A stretch of DNA of 42,429 nt from JAGNHS01 sp964609695 (GTDB lineage Bacteria > Bdellovibrionota > UBA2428). The notes under the pieces are model-generated. The model was given only the letters and a program-made list of their open reading frames with translations. It was not told where the DNA came from and did not search any database. Position 1 is the first letter of the stretch; the number at the start of each line of letters is the position of its first letter. The stretch covers positions 1 through 42,429 of the forward strand of contig CAZSSP010000016.1 of NCBI GenBank assembly GCA_964609695.1, read 5' to 3'. A program made the position numbers and the translations under genes. Shown here piece by piece: positions 1 through 8,391 of this stretch.

Positions 1-563
1 CCACTTTCATCTCCTCCAGCGTTGGGATTAATCAAATAAGGAGTTTCAGGAAGTTTTTCTTTAGGCAAGTGATGATCCGTAAGGATAACATCAATCTTGA
101 GTTCGTTGGCTTTCGCTATAGCCTCAATGGCAGTGATTCCATTATCAACCGTAATAATAAGATTCGGGCTGCGTTCTTGGGCTAACTTTTCAATGGCTGC
201 CACATGCACACCGTAACCTTCCTCAAAGCGATGAGGAATATAGTGACTCACGTTTTGAGCCCCACATTGCTTTAGAAATAACGTAAGAAGAGAGCATGCC
301 GACATTCCATCAACATCATAGTCTGCATAAATAACAATATTTTCTTGATTCTGAACGGCCTTTAACAATCGTTCACTAGAGGCTTCTAAATTTTTTAATC
401 GAAATGGAGACAACAACTCACTAAGGCGTGGTCGCAAAAAATTTTCCGCATCTTGAATGCTATTGAGATTTCTGGCCCAAAAAGCCTGGGCAGTGAGTAG
501 CCCCTGAGAAGGATAGTTTTCTGGTGAAAACTCACCCTCTCTACGAAGTTTCCAGCGAGGCAT
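1..563 (-). CDS. recJ: Single-stranded-DNA-specific exonuclease RecJ, N-terminal part
   Basis: The first ~187 residues of a RecJ-type 5'-3' single-strand DNA exonuclease, which acts in recombination and repair; the rest lies off the left edge. It starts at the ATG at 561-563 (MPRWKLRREGEF). The DHH-phosphoesterase motif I reads YADYDVDG and a later motif reads TDHHLP. A VDNGIT block lies between them. These Asp/His residues bind the catalytic metals in the family. There are no stops in frame to the edge. The gene begins 11 bases after the secF stop, so it is probably the last gene of the yajC-secDF-recJ run. The truncation is due only to the window edge. Confidence 0.95.
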   Translation of the reverse strand, partial: MPRWKLRREGEFSPENYPSQGLLTAQAFWARNLNSIQDAENFLRPRLSELLSPFRLKNLEASSERLLKAVQNQENIVIYADYDVDGMSACSLLTLFLKQCGAQNVSHYIPHRFEEGYGVHVAAIEKLAQERSPNLIITVDNGITAIEAIAKANELKIDVILTDHHLPKEKLPETPYLINPNAGGDES

Positions 564-574
564 TGTCAATTATT

Positions 575-1510
575 TCAAGCTCTACGCGTCTTTGGTGCAC
601 TGACTGAACGAGTAGAAAACCACTTATCGCCCATCAAATATGTAGGTGCTGCAATAAAAATTGAACTGTAAGTACCCACTATAATTCCAAAAAATAAAGC
701 TGCTGAAAATTCTCGAAGTGCTGGACCACCCACAAAATAAAGTACAACACAACTTACAAGTGTTGTTCCTGCTGTCATCACTGTTCGTGAAAGTGTAGAG
801 TTAATAGCCAAGTTAAGCATGTTCTTTTTATCCATGCTTCCTACTTTTCCTTCTAATTCCCGAATTCGATCGAAAACTACGACCGTATCGTTAATGGAGT
901 AACCTGCGAGCGTAAGAAGAGCAGCAACTACAGTAGTTGAAAATTCCATTCTTGTTAAAATTAAAAAACCACTAGTCATCAACAAATCGTGAACAACAGC
1001 AATGATAGCTCCTGGGGAATATCGAACGTCGAAACGCCAATACATGTAGAGACCAATAAGAATACAAGTGTAGAACAATGCCAAAAGAGCCGATTTTCGA
1101 AGTTCAGCTCCAATTTTTGGACCTACAGTATCCATTTTTGAGATTTTATATGCGTTTGGATAGGATTGGTCTAAAACTTCTTTAAGTTGCTTAGATCCCG
1201 CATTCACATCGTCAGCCTGTACGTTTAAATAATATTCTTTTTTAGAATCAGCAGCTTTGGCAGTAGATTCTACAATTGTTAGGTTTTTGATCTTAGAACC
1301 AACAGCCTCACGAATTGCTTGAGAGTTTACCGAAGGATCAGTGAATTCTACTTGAGCTTCGATACCACCTCGAAAGTCGATTCCGTAATTAAAGCCTGGA
1401 TAAAAAATCCCTACGGCACTTAAGAAACAGAGAACTGAAGATATAATTACAAAAACGTTAAAGGTTTTAGAAAAGTTAATTTTTAATAATTTCGGGTCAA
1501 AGAGTTCCAT
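575..1510 (-). CDS. secF: Protein translocase subunit SecF
   Basis: A 311-residue inner-membrane partner of SecD, which uses the proton motive force to help SecYEG export proteins. An N-terminal transmembrane segment lies at about residues 17-37, followed by the SecF signature GIDFRGG. A periplasmic domain follows (about 45-130), then five more membrane segments. The RND-like motif GYSINDTVVVFDRIRE, containing the conserved Asp, is in the fourth one. Length is normal for the family. It follows secD by 3 bases, so the two are co-transcribed and probably translationally coupled. Confidence 0.97.
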   Translation of the reverse strand: MELFDPKLLKINFSKTFNVFVIISSVLCFLSAVGIFYPGFNYGIDFRGGIEAQVEFTDPSVNSQAIREAVGSKIKNLTIVESTAKAADSKKEYYLNVQADDVNAGSKQLKEVLDQSYPNAYKISKMDTVGPKIGAELRKSALLALFYTCILIGLYMYWRFDVRYSPGAIIAVVHDLLMTSGFLILTRMEFSTTVVAALLTLAGYSINDTVVVFDRIRELEGKVGSMDKKNMLNLAINSTLSRTVMTAGTTLVSCVVLYFVGGPALREFSAALFFGIIVGTYSSIFIAAPTYLMGDKWFSTRSVSAPKTRRA

Positions 1511-1513
1511 GGT

Positions 1514-2672
1514 CTACACTGTCCTTTCGTTGAGCCCAGAGAGCTCTTTACGGCTAAGTCCCATGCTGAGATTCTTAGAATTTTCAAAAAACACGTGAAA
1601 TAAAATTTTACTAAAGTAAGTGGCCAAGAACACGTTCACTCCAATACCCACAATCAAAGTAAAAGCAAAACCCCGAATGGAACCTGTTCCATAATTCAAA
1701 AGAATAAAAGCCCCGATTAAAGTTGTAACGTTTGAATCTAAGATTGTCGCAAAAGCTTTATCAAAGCCCACATCAATCATCTTCTTACCCACTCGACCCG
1801 CGCGAAGTTCTTCACGTATACGCTCATAAATAATAATCAAAGCATCAACGGCCATACCGATTGTTAATACGATACCCGCAATACCTGGCAAAGTGAGAGT
1901 TGCCTTAAGAGAACCCAGCACAGCAAAAATCATCATCACGTTTACAAGAGTTACAAAGTTTGCCAATAAACCAGCAGCTCCGTAGTAAAGCCACATAAAG
2001 CCAAAAATCAAAAGAGTGGCATAGATCAATGACTTTTTACCAGCTTCAATGGCATCACGCCCGATACTTGGACCAATCACCCGCTCTTCTTGAACTTCGA
2101 TTGAGGCAGGCAATGCACCCGCACGTAACACAATAGCTGTATCGTGAGCTTCTTGTTGTACTTGTTCCATATTTCCAGAACCCAAAGATATCTGGCCACT
2201 ATCTGAAATTGTACTTTGAATGACTGGTGCACTTTTCACCAAATCATCGAGAACTATGGCCATTAAGTGTCCCTTAAATTCAGTCGTGAGTTGAGCCAAC
2301 ATAGGTGCCCCAACGCTATTCATTTCAAAAAGCACCACAGGGCGCTCTTGGCTCATCATTNNNNNNNNNNNNNNNNNNNNNNNNNNNNNNNNNNNNNNNN
2401 NNNNNNNNNNNNNNNNNNNNNNNNNNNNNNNNNNNNNNNNNNNNNNNNNNNNNNNNNNNNTCGCGAACAACTTTGTCGAGATCCACACCAAGAACCATGT
2501 GCACCCCACCCTTCAAATCCAAACCAAATTGCATACTCATGTCTGGTAAAAATGAAGGCTTTTGTTCGTCGTCGCCCTTATATAGGCTCCATAAAGTTGG
2601 AGTCACCATATAAAAAGTCAGAAGCGAAATAAAAATACAAAATATAAAACGATACTTTAATCCTTTGTTCAT
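1514..2672 (-). CDS. secD: Protein translocase subunit SecD, interrupted by an assembly gap
   Basis: SecD works with SecF on the periplasmic side of the Sec translocon. The N-terminal 70 residues (2463-2672) have a membrane segment and the signature FGLDLKGGVHMVLGVD. The C-terminal 281 residues (1514-2359) carry the end of the periplasmic domain, the motif VIGPSIGRDAI, and membrane segments with the TIGMAVDALIIIYERIRE motif. A run of N at 2361-2460 separates the two parts. Only ~351 residues are visible, whereas SecD is usually about 520-620 residues. A true gap of several hundred bases is therefore likely. The two halves are out of frame if the gap is exactly 100. The start ATG has an AGAGGA ribosome binding site. 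The gene is probably intact in the organism. Confidence 0.93.
2361..2460. other. Assembly gap (100 N)
   Basis: Exactly 100 undetermined bases inside secD, the usual placeholder for a scaffold gap of unknown length. Two bases of a codon remain on one side and one on the other, so an intact secD needs a true gap length divisible by three. Reading frames that run through the N stretch are not real. Confidence 0.98.
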
Positions 2673-2683
2673 GAAGGTCCTCT

Positions 2684-3073
2684 TTATTTGGTGGCGCCTA
2701 CAGCGCTATCCACTAGATTTTTTAATGTTCCCTGTATTTGTGCACGAAGAACCTTAATTTCAACATCTGGAGATATTTCGAGAGTCGCTACTTTTTCAGT
2801 AAGACCAGAAATAGTGCCGATAATTCCACCAGCAGCAATCACTTCATCACCTTTTTTGAGGCTCGAAAGAAATTCTTGTTGTTGTTTTTGTTGTTTTCTT
2901 TGAGGATTAATAACCGCAAAATAAAAGAACGCGAACAACAGAATAAGAAGGGGCAAATTCATCATTAAACCCTGCATGGGGCTAGGCGCCTTAGCTTGGG
3001 CTGCAGCTTCTTGAGCTAGCAAATCAAAAGATATTAAACTCGATAGGGCAGCAATCGAAAGTCGGCTGAACAT
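2684..3073 (-). CDS. yajC: Preprotein translocase accessory subunit YajC
   Basis: A small single-span inner-membrane protein that associates with SecDF. I chose the ATG at 3071-3073 (129 aa) because AAGGAG lies 7 bases upstream. An upstream in-frame start at 3106 would overlap the end of tgt and has no better site. The N-terminus (residues 1-20, ending LLA) looks like an extra hydrophobic, possibly cleavable, signal. A spacer rich in Ala and Gln follows. The true YajC transmembrane segment is at about 37-55 (LPLLILLFAFFYFAVI), then the INPQRKQQKQQQEF motif and the cytoplasmic domain with GDEVIAAGGIIGTI. It is longer at the N-terminus than the usual ~110 residues. Confidence 0.95.
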   Translation of the reverse strand: MFSRLSIAALSSLISFDLLAQEAAAQAKAPSPMQGLMMNLPLLILLFAFFYFAVINPQRKQQKQQQEFLSSLKKGDEVIAAGGIIGTISGLTEKVATLEISPDVEIKVLRAQIQGTLKNLVDSAVGATK

Positions 3074-3080
3074 CACTTGT

Positions 3081-3086
3081 CTCCTT
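3081..3086 (-). promoter_or_regulatory. Ribosome binding site that fixes the yajC start
   Basis: AAGGAG on the minus strand lies 7 bases before the ATG at 3073. It supports the shorter YajC over the longer reading frame that starts inside tgt. Confidence 0.75.
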
Positions 3087-3095
3087 AACTTAGAA

Positions 3096-4268
3096 CTAAG
3101 TTTCAAGGTTTAACACGGAGTCGTTTTCCCGCCAACGCTTCAAACAATCTTCTTGAAATTCGGCATAAGTGCCCGCTTCAATTTGTTTACGAACTTCTCT
3201 CATGAGGTCTTGGTAGAAATGACAATTATGAATACTAAGTAACACTGAAGCCGTTAAATCATGGAGTCGAATCAAATGGCGCAAGTAGCTTCGACTATGA
3301 TTTTTACATGCATAACATCCGCATTTTTCATCGAGAGGCAAAGTACTATGCTTCCATTTTTCATTTTTAATGCGGAGCGTTCCTTCCCATGTATACAAAG
3401 TTCCATTTCGTGCATTTCGCGTTGGAATCACACAATCAAACATATCGATACCATGACCAACTGCAATGAGAAGATCTGATGGAGTTCCCACTCCCATCAA
3501 ATATCGAGGTTTATTTTGAGGCATAAAATCTACAATTTGCGAAAGCACGCGATACATATCTGCAGGCTCTTCACCCACACTAAAACCACCCAATGCCAAT
3601 CCATCAAATTCCACTTCTGTTCCTTGAGCATCTGTAGTTTTCATAGCCGATAGTGCGGCAATGTGTTCTTTTCTTAATTCGGAATCAAGGCCCCCTTGGG
3701 CAATGGCAAACAGTGCACCACTATTTGGAGAACGAAACTTCAAGCATCGCTCAGCCCAAAGCGTGCTGAGCCTCATGGCTTCTTTAAGTTGCTCTGTTGT
3801 TGCGGGAAGTGCTGGGCAAACATCGAGAACCATCATGATTGTAGAATTAATGGCTTCTTGAACTTCAATAGAAGTTTCGGGACGAAGTTTTAGAGGACTC
3901 CCGTCTAGGTGACTTTGAAAAGTCACACCATCATCCGTAATTTTTCGGAGCGATGAAAGAGAAAAAACTTGAAAACCGCCACTGTCGGTAAGAATGGGTT
4001 TAGGCCAATTAATCCATTTTTGTAATCCACCCATTTCACGCAAAGTTTCAATGCCAGGACGTATCCAAAGATGATAAGTGTTGCCCAACATTATTTGAGC
4101 ACCCATGTCGTTCAGATGTTGATGGATCACACCTTTAACAGCGCCCTTAGTTCCAACGGGCATAAATACAGGTGTTTCAATAACGCCATCACGAGTCTGC
4201 ATTCGAGCTCGTCGAGCCGCTGAATTTTTATCTTTCGCTAAGACTTCAAAATTTACGCGCAAAGCCAT
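3096..4268 (-). CDS. tgt: Queuine tRNA-ribosyltransferase (tRNA-guanine transglycosylase)
   Basis: A 390-residue enzyme that swaps guanine-34 of tRNAs with GUN anticodons for preQ1, in the queuosine pathway. Family features seen are LTDSGGFQVFSL (D95), the catalytic GIDMFDC block (275-279) followed by PTRNARNG, and the zinc site CxCxxC...H at C316, C318, C321 and H347. Full length, close to the usual 370-390. It is the first gene of a tgt-yajC-secD-secF-recJ run. A tgt-yajC-secDF order is common in proteobacteria, which supports the call. Confidence 0.97.
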   Translation of the reverse strand: MALRVNFEVLAKDKNSAARRARMQTRDGVIETPVFMPVGTKGAVKGVIHQHLNDMGAQIMLGNTYHLWIRPGIETLREMGGLQKWINWPKPILTDSGGFQVFSLSSLRKITDDGVTFQSHLDGSPLKLRPETSIEVQEAINSTIMMVLDVCPALPATTEQLKEAMRLSTLWAERCLKFRSPNSGALFAIAQGGLDSELRKEHIAALSAMKTTDAQGTEVEFDGLALGGFSVGEEPADMYRVLSQIVDFMPQNKPRYLMGVGTPSDLLIAVGHGIDMFDCVIPTRNARNGTLYTWEGTLRIKNEKWKHSTLPLDEKCGCYACKNHSRSYLRHLIRLHDLTASVLLSIHNCHFYQDLMREVRKQIEAGTYAEFQEDCLKRWRENDSVLNLET

Positions 4269-4311
4269 GCGCAGGGTTTAGGGCGAGGCTCCCCCTTTTG
4301 GCAAGCCATTA

Positions 4312-5358
4312 TCAGCGAAAAGCAACACCTTTTGCACGAAGGAATCGACTCATTCTATCGCTGATCCATTTATGTCCGCTTCTTGAAGGATGAAAGCAAT
4401 CAGAACTCAACATAAACATCACCTCTTGATTGCTAAAATCATTCAAATGATCGATTCCAGCATCAAATGTAGGCCCAAAATATTTAGCATAAAGTCGATT
4501 CAAATTATTTCTATTGCGCTGAATGCCTGCTGGATTTTCAAAAACAGCGGGGCAATAACGTCGCCAAGCTGTATCGCAATAATTTATTAAACGATTTTTC
4601 GCATTAATTTCAGAAGAATTTCTCTCTGGAAGAGCCTGCAGAACTTTCATGATTCGACTATGGACATAGTCTACTTCAGGAACCCGCCAGAATGCATAAT
4701 CCATTTTACGAGATCGGAAATGATTTTTTAAACCTTTGAGTTTGGCTTCAACTTGGGATTGATAACGAACTGAATCTATTCCCTGACAAGTGTCATTCGC
4801 CCCTATACTCATAGTGAGCAAATGAGCTCTCTCTGGATTCTCCACTTCTTTTATGAGCTGAACAGGGTCTTTAGCATCTGTATTTTTTGAATACTCAGGC
4901 ATGAGCACGGCACCCGCATAGGAAGTGGCCACCAAAACCCATTCAGGATAAACATTGGGATCAGGACGATTTGCCCACTCAGGACTCAAAAAACCAAATA
5001 CTCCATAATGAAAGCTGCTACCCGCAAACCATGTCGTAGCCGAACTCGGCAAATGTTGAAGCAAATCAAAAGCCGAACCAGCCCTTTGCAAGGGTCTTCT
5101 AGAAGCAGTTTGATACAATTCAAGAAGGCTGTCTTTGTTGGCCCAACCACTCGACAAGGAATCACCCGCTAAAATCCAAATTGGTCGGCTCTGAGCCTGA
5201 GGATCTTCATTTTTAAATATAAAATTCTGACCAAAGAGATTGGCTACACTGGCTGTTTTTAAAAGCTCCGTAGCAAAGACTGGCATCCTTAATGATGCTT
5301 GAGCTGATTGAACTAAAATGATGGATGATATGACAAAAGTTTTAAAAAGTATCTTCAC
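4312..5358 (-). CDS. Secreted SGNH/GDSL-family hydrolase
   Basis: A 348-residue exported protein of the SGNH (GDSL) esterase/lipase superfamily. I chose the GTG at 5356-5358 because a G-rich ribosome binding site sits just before it and it yields a clean signal peptide (MKILFKTFVISSIILVQSAQA). The family blocks, numbered from this start, are GDSLSSGW with nucleophile Ser67, SIGANDTC with Asn188, and DCFHPSRSGH with Asp320 and His323. A catalytic Ser-His-Asp triad is therefore complete. Several Cys residues in the mature part may form disulfides. It stands alone between tgt and the divergent mazG. The substrate cannot be told; a lipid, acyl ester or peptidoglycan/O-antigen acetyl group are options. 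Confidence 0.85.
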   Translation of the reverse strand: MKILFKTFVISSIILVQSAQASLRMPVFATELLKTASVANLFGQNFIFKNEDPQAQSRPIWILAGDSLSSGWANKDSLLELYQTASRRPLQRAGSAFDLLQHLPSSATTWFAGSSFHYGVFGFLSPEWANRPDPNVYPEWVLVATSYAGAVLMPEYSKNTDAKDPVQLIKEVENPERAHLLTMSIGANDTCQGIDSVRYQSQVEAKLKGLKNHFRSRKMDYAFWRVPEVDYVHSRIMKVLQALPERNSSEINAKNRLINYCDTAWRRYCPAVFENPAGIQRNRNNLNRLYAKYFGPTFDAGIDHLNDFSNQEVMFMLSSDCFHPSRSGHKWISDRMSRFLRAKGVAFR

Positions 5359-5362
5359 ATGG

Positions 5363-5368
5363 CCCCCC
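5363..5368 (-). promoter_or_regulatory. G-rich ribosome binding site of the SGNH hydrolase
   Basis: GGGGGG on the minus strand lies 4 bases before the GTG at 5358. It favours that start over the GTG at 5370, which adds four residues (MGGH) in front of the signal peptide. Confidence 0.55.
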
Positions 5369-5435
5369 ACGGAAAAGTCTCAGATATTAGGTTATCCCCA
5401 ATTTATCCCCCACTAAAAGCCCATAACGCTACGCG

Positions 5436-5441
5436 TATAAT
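5436..5441 (+). promoter_or_regulatory. Candidate -10 box immediately upstream of mazG
   Basis: A perfect TATAAT lies only 6 bases before the mazG ATG at 5448. No good -35 is visible. Transcription from it would begin at about the start codon, so mazG would be leaderless, or translation would begin at the ATG at 5478. Confidence 0.4.
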
Positions 5442-5447
5442 GATTAT

Positions 5448-6284
5448 ATGCCGCTCCTCAGCTATAGTCCCGAAGGCATGAAACCTTTAAATGGCCTTTT
5501 AAAGCTACAAAATACACTCTCCCAACTTAGAGATCCTAAAAATGGCTGCCCATGGGATTTAGCGCAAAGCCACGAATCTTTACTTCCCTACTTTCTTGAA
5601 GAGCTTCATGAATTTCAGGATTGCGTGCTCAACGAACAGCCCGAGAATCCCCACTTTCAAGAGGAGCTTGGCGACCTCCTTTTTCAAGTCCTATTTCATT
5701 TTCAATTATTGGGTGAAAAAACCGGTGTTCAACTCGATGAGGTGGCTTCAAAAGTTGCCGATAAACTCATCCATAGACACCCCCATGTTTTTGATAAAAA
5801 TGGGCCTAAACTAAGTCGCCCCGAAGACGTCGAAGCCCAGTGGGAAAAGCGAAAAAGCCTTGAAAAAAGTCATAAAAAATCAATATCTGAGCGTTTAAAT
5901 GATATTCCAAAAGGTCTTCCTGCTCTCCAAAGGGCACAAAGACTTGGGGAAAAAGCATCTTCACTTGGTTTTGATTGGCGCTCTGATAAAGAAATCTGGT
6001 CAAAAATTAAGGAAGAAATTCTGGAATTCGAGCAAGCCACTGACGATGCCCACGCCCAAGAGGAATTTGGTGACATACTTTTTGTTTTAACTCAGCTTTC
6101 ACGCAAAAAGAGCTGGTCCTCTGAAATCATTCTCACTAAAGCCAATGATAAATTTACTAAACGAATGACCCAAATGGAGTCCCTTATAAAAAAGCGGCAA
6201 CTTGTTTGGGAAAAACTCAATATTGATGAGCTAGAGATGCTCTGGCAAGAAGTTAAAAAAATAGAAACTAAAGATGCGAAATGA
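5448..6284 (+). CDS. mazG: Nucleoside triphosphate pyrophosphohydrolase MazG
   Basis: A 278-residue two-domain all-alpha NTP pyrophosphatase, which hydrolyses (d)NTPs to monophosphates and PPi as house-cleaning. The first MazG domain has NGCPWD at residues 32-37, the metal-binding EELHE at 51-55 and EELGD at 72-76. The linker has HPHVFD and a VEAQWEKRK block. The second domain repeats the metal motifs as EEILEFE and EEFGDILF. E. coli MazG begins close to the RDPxNGCPWD motif, so the ATG at 5478 (ten residues later) is a reasonable alternative start. Neighbours are unrelated; rpsT follows on the same strand. Confidence 0.95.
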   Translation: MPLLSYSPEGMKPLNGLLKLQNTLSQLRDPKNGCPWDLAQSHESLLPYFLEELHEFQDCVLNEQPENPHFQEELGDLLFQVLFHFQLLGEKTGVQLDEVASKVADKLIHRHPHVFDKNGPKLSRPEDVEAQWEKRKSLEKSHKKSISERLNDIPKGLPALQRAQRLGEKASSLGFDWRSDKEIWSKIKEEILEFEQATDDAHAQEEFGDILFVLTQLSRKKSWSSEIILTKANDKFTKRMTQMESLIKKRQLVWEKLNIDELEMLWQEVKKIETKDAK

Positions 6285-6297
6285 TCCAGCATTTGTA

Positions 6298-6327
6298 TTG
6301 ACAGCTCCCCAATAATGTTTGTATTTT
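6298..6327 (+). promoter_or_regulatory. Candidate promoter of rpsT
   Basis: TTGACA (6298-6303), an 18-base spacer and TATTTT (6322-6327). The -35 is a perfect consensus and the -10 is a 4/6 match. The start point would fall at or next to the rpsT ATG (6334), giving almost no leader. No ribosome binding site is visible upstream of that ATG, which fits a leaderless message. Confidence 0.5.
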
Positions 6328-6333
6328 GCGCGA

Positions 6334-6747
6334 ATGGCAAATACGCAATCCGCAAAAAAACGCGCCCGTCAAACCATTAAAAAAACTGTTCGCAATCAAG
6401 CCATCAAAAGCCACATTAGAACAGCTCTTAAGCAAGCCTATAAACTCATTCAAGAAGGCCAAGCTGGAGACACCGTAAAACAAGGTGTTCTTGATGCTGT
6501 TTCCACTGTTATGAAAGCCGCTTCTAAAGGCGTTCTTCACAAAAGAAACGCTGCTCGCAAAGTGTCTAGACTCACTTCAGCCTATTCTCTTCTCCTTAAG
6601 AAGAGCTTAGGTGAAGCTGCCGATAGCGTTTCAGCAACTGTTGCTGCAGTTGAAGCTAAAGCAACAAAAGCTATCAAAGCTAAAAGCCCTGCTAAAAAAG
6701 CTGCCGCAAAAAGCAGCACTGCAAGCAAAGCTAAAAAGAAAAAATAA
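6334..6747 (+). CDS. rpsT: Small ribosomal subunit protein bS20 with a Lys/Ala-rich C-terminal tail
   Basis: S20 binds 16S rRNA in the body of the 30S subunit. The ATG at 6334 gives the family start MANTQSAKKRARQ. The helical core covers about residues 1-88, the normal S20 length. An added low-complexity tail of about 45 residues follows, made mostly of Lys, Ala and Ser (for example KSPAKKAAAKSS) and ending KAKKKK. The tail resembles histone H1-like sequences and is not part of the canonical protein. The gene converges on holA, with 6 bases between the stops. Confidence 0.96.
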   Translation: MANTQSAKKRARQTIKKTVRNQAIKSHIRTALKQAYKLIQEGQAGDTVKQGVLDAVSTVMKAASKGVLHKRNAARKVSRLTSAYSLLLKKSLGEAADSVSATVAAVEAKATKAIKAKSPAKKAAAKSSTASKAKKKK

Positions 6748-6753
6748 CTTTCT

Positions 6754-7701
6754 TTAGAGAATACGATCAAGCATTCGAGCGTAAAGCGCTTTCGCATCGA
6801 GTGCTGATGTTTTCATCATTGAATCGAGCTCTGCGCACTCCTTAAGCCACTTCCAACCCGCCAATCGAGACTTCTTTAATTTTTGAATAACAAAAGGAGG
6901 CGTCTTATCCGGAGTCTCTCCCATTTGTACCGAATTGAGTAAGCGAGCATTTCTAGATAATAAACCCAAAAGTTGAAGAGGATCTTGTTGAGAGGCAAAT
7001 ACTAATTCGAGAAATTTCATGGCCTCTTTTTTTTGTTTATTCAAAATATAATCCACTAAAGCAAATGCGGGAGCCTGCTTAGTCACGTGTGTGAGGCCTT
7101 CACCTGCTGGAGATTTTCCTTGCCAGCCTAAAGACATTTCAGCCCATAGATCGCCCCCCAAACTCCAAAGCTCCATCCATTGTGAATATTGAAGTAAATC
7201 AGCTTCAAAGCTCAAAAGAAAATCTAATTTATCCGCGCCCAATTTTTCGGGCAGTCGCTGGTTAATTCGCTGAATCCAAAAATGCAAATCCTCTCCTTGT
7301 ATTTCAGCAGAGATCACCGAAGCTCCAAGATCAGAGGACTTAGCTTTTTTCTTATCAGCAGGAAGCTCCAAAACTACGGCTAAACTTTGCCCATCACAAG
7401 CCTTAGAAATTTTATCAAATAAACGCTGGCCATCTGAGGTCCAATGATCAGGACTATGGGAGCTTTTAATCCACAATAAAGTGCCCCCACCAAAGAGGCC
7501 CATACCCATAGCTTCCGCTTCAATGTCGCTTCCTGGACCTTGTTTGTTGACACTAAAACGTTTTAGAGAAAATGAAATTTTATCAGCTAAATTTTTAATT
7601 TCAGAATAAAGAAAAGCATTCTCTCCAACGATAGTGATGGAATTAAATATTTTTCCCTTTTCTAAATTTTCAATAAGGTTCTTTAATTCCTTTGATGCCA
7701 T
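6754..7701 (-). CDS. holA: DNA polymerase III delta subunit HolA
   Basis: A 315-residue clamp-loader subunit that opens the beta sliding clamp. The sequence is divergent, but the C-terminal part has the delta-subunit pattern: PAFALVDYILNKQKKEAMKFL, then LLGLLSRNARLL, then PPFVIQKL and a final alpha bundle. The N-terminal part has the ITIVGENAFLYSEIKNL start. Context supports the call: it directly follows an LptE-like lipoprotein (TAG then ATG with no space), and lptE-holA is a known pairing in E. coli and relatives. Confidence 0.88.
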   Translation of the reverse strand: MASKELKNLIENLEKGKIFNSITIVGENAFLYSEIKNLADKISFSLKRFSVNKQGPGSDIEAEAMGMGLFGGGTLLWIKSSHSPDHWTSDGQRLFDKISKACDGQSLAVVLELPADKKKAKSSDLGASVISAEIQGEDLHFWIQRINQRLPEKLGADKLDFLLSFEADLLQYSQWMELWSLGGDLWAEMSLGWQGKSPAGEGLTHVTKQAPAFALVDYILNKQKKEAMKFLELVFASQQDPLQLLGLLSRNARLLNSVQMGETPDKTPPFVIQKLKKSRLAGWKWLKECAELDSMMKTSALDAKALYARMLDRIL

Positions 7702-8319
7702 CTAAAAATCCTGCACAACTTGATCGACCACTTGGCGTGACCATTGCTTCGCTAAAATCTTTAATTGAATCCGCTCACGAGCGTCGTTGATATAGGGAGC
7801 CGAAGAAGACGCCTTTGAAACTTCAAATCGAGTGGAAGCAGGAAAGACACTTTCCTGAGAATAACTTCTTTTCCATAGCAATTCTTTCAGACCCGAATCA
7901 TCATGAGCGTAAAACAATCGTAAATCGACACCTAAATCTAAATGAATACCATCCGCAGCCAATTCTCCATTCCCCAATCCGCCCTGAGCCTGAGATGATC
8001 TAGTTCCAGTGACTGAAGTGGCACTTCTTTTCTTTTGATAACGAGCAATTTGCCCCAAAAGATAAATGTTGGCATCCTTTTCATCATGAACAATCGTGAT
8101 TCCATCAATCTTGGATAGAGTGTCTCTTAGCTCAGCTGTATAAAAAAGCTCTGGGCCCGGATAAATTGTAATATTATCAAATATTGGAATGTAAATTCTT
8201 GGATTTTTTACAGGTTCTGAATTGGGAAGCTTTATGACAGTTTCATTCTTTTTTAAATGATAACTGCATGCACTAAGAAGAAATAAAAGGAAAACTCTAA
8301 CCACGTCTTCAGCTTGCAT
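7702..8319 (-). CDS. lptE: LPS assembly lipoprotein LptE-like
   Basis: A putative outer-membrane lipoprotein that plugs LptD and helps insert LPS. The lipobox is LLSAC, with the lipidated Cys 18 residues after the ATG at 8319. After it come SYHL and the LptE-like IYIPIFDNITIYPGPELFYTAELRDTL block, where LptE families have a PxFxN...E..LT.ALR pattern. The start is unsure. ATG at 8319 puts an acidic QAED in the signal region. A GTG at 8304 would give a tidier signal (MVRVFLLFLLSAC), and a GTG at 8367 is the longest option. It is coupled to holA downstream and divergent from the DUF721 gene. Confidence 0.75.
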   Translation of the reverse strand: MQAEDVVRVFLLFLLSACSYHLKKNETVIKLPNSEPVKNPRIYIPIFDNITIYPGPELFYTAELRDTLSKIDGITIVHDEKDANIYLLGQIARYQKKRSATSVTGTRSSQAQGGLGNGELAADGIHLDLGVDLRLFYAHDDSGLKELLWKRSYSQESVFPASTRFEVSKASSSAPYINDARERIQLKILAKQWSRQVVDQVVQDF

Positions 8320-8391
8320 AGGCCCAAAAGACCTGTCAATAATGATTCTCTGTGAAACGATTTTCACTGACTATATTAAAGGAAAAGTGCC

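Noticed and set aside
2267..2632. Open frames reading through the N run on both strands
   Set aside because: They exist only because N codons cannot be stops; the region is secD.
3074..3106. Longer start for yajC overlapping tgt
   Set aside because: AAGGAG lies before the ATG at 3073, and the extra residues would put a charged stretch before the signal.
8335..8340. TTGACA on the minus strand before lptE as a promoter
   Set aside because: No acceptable -10 sits 16-18 bases downstream, and the candidate start codons would fall inside it.
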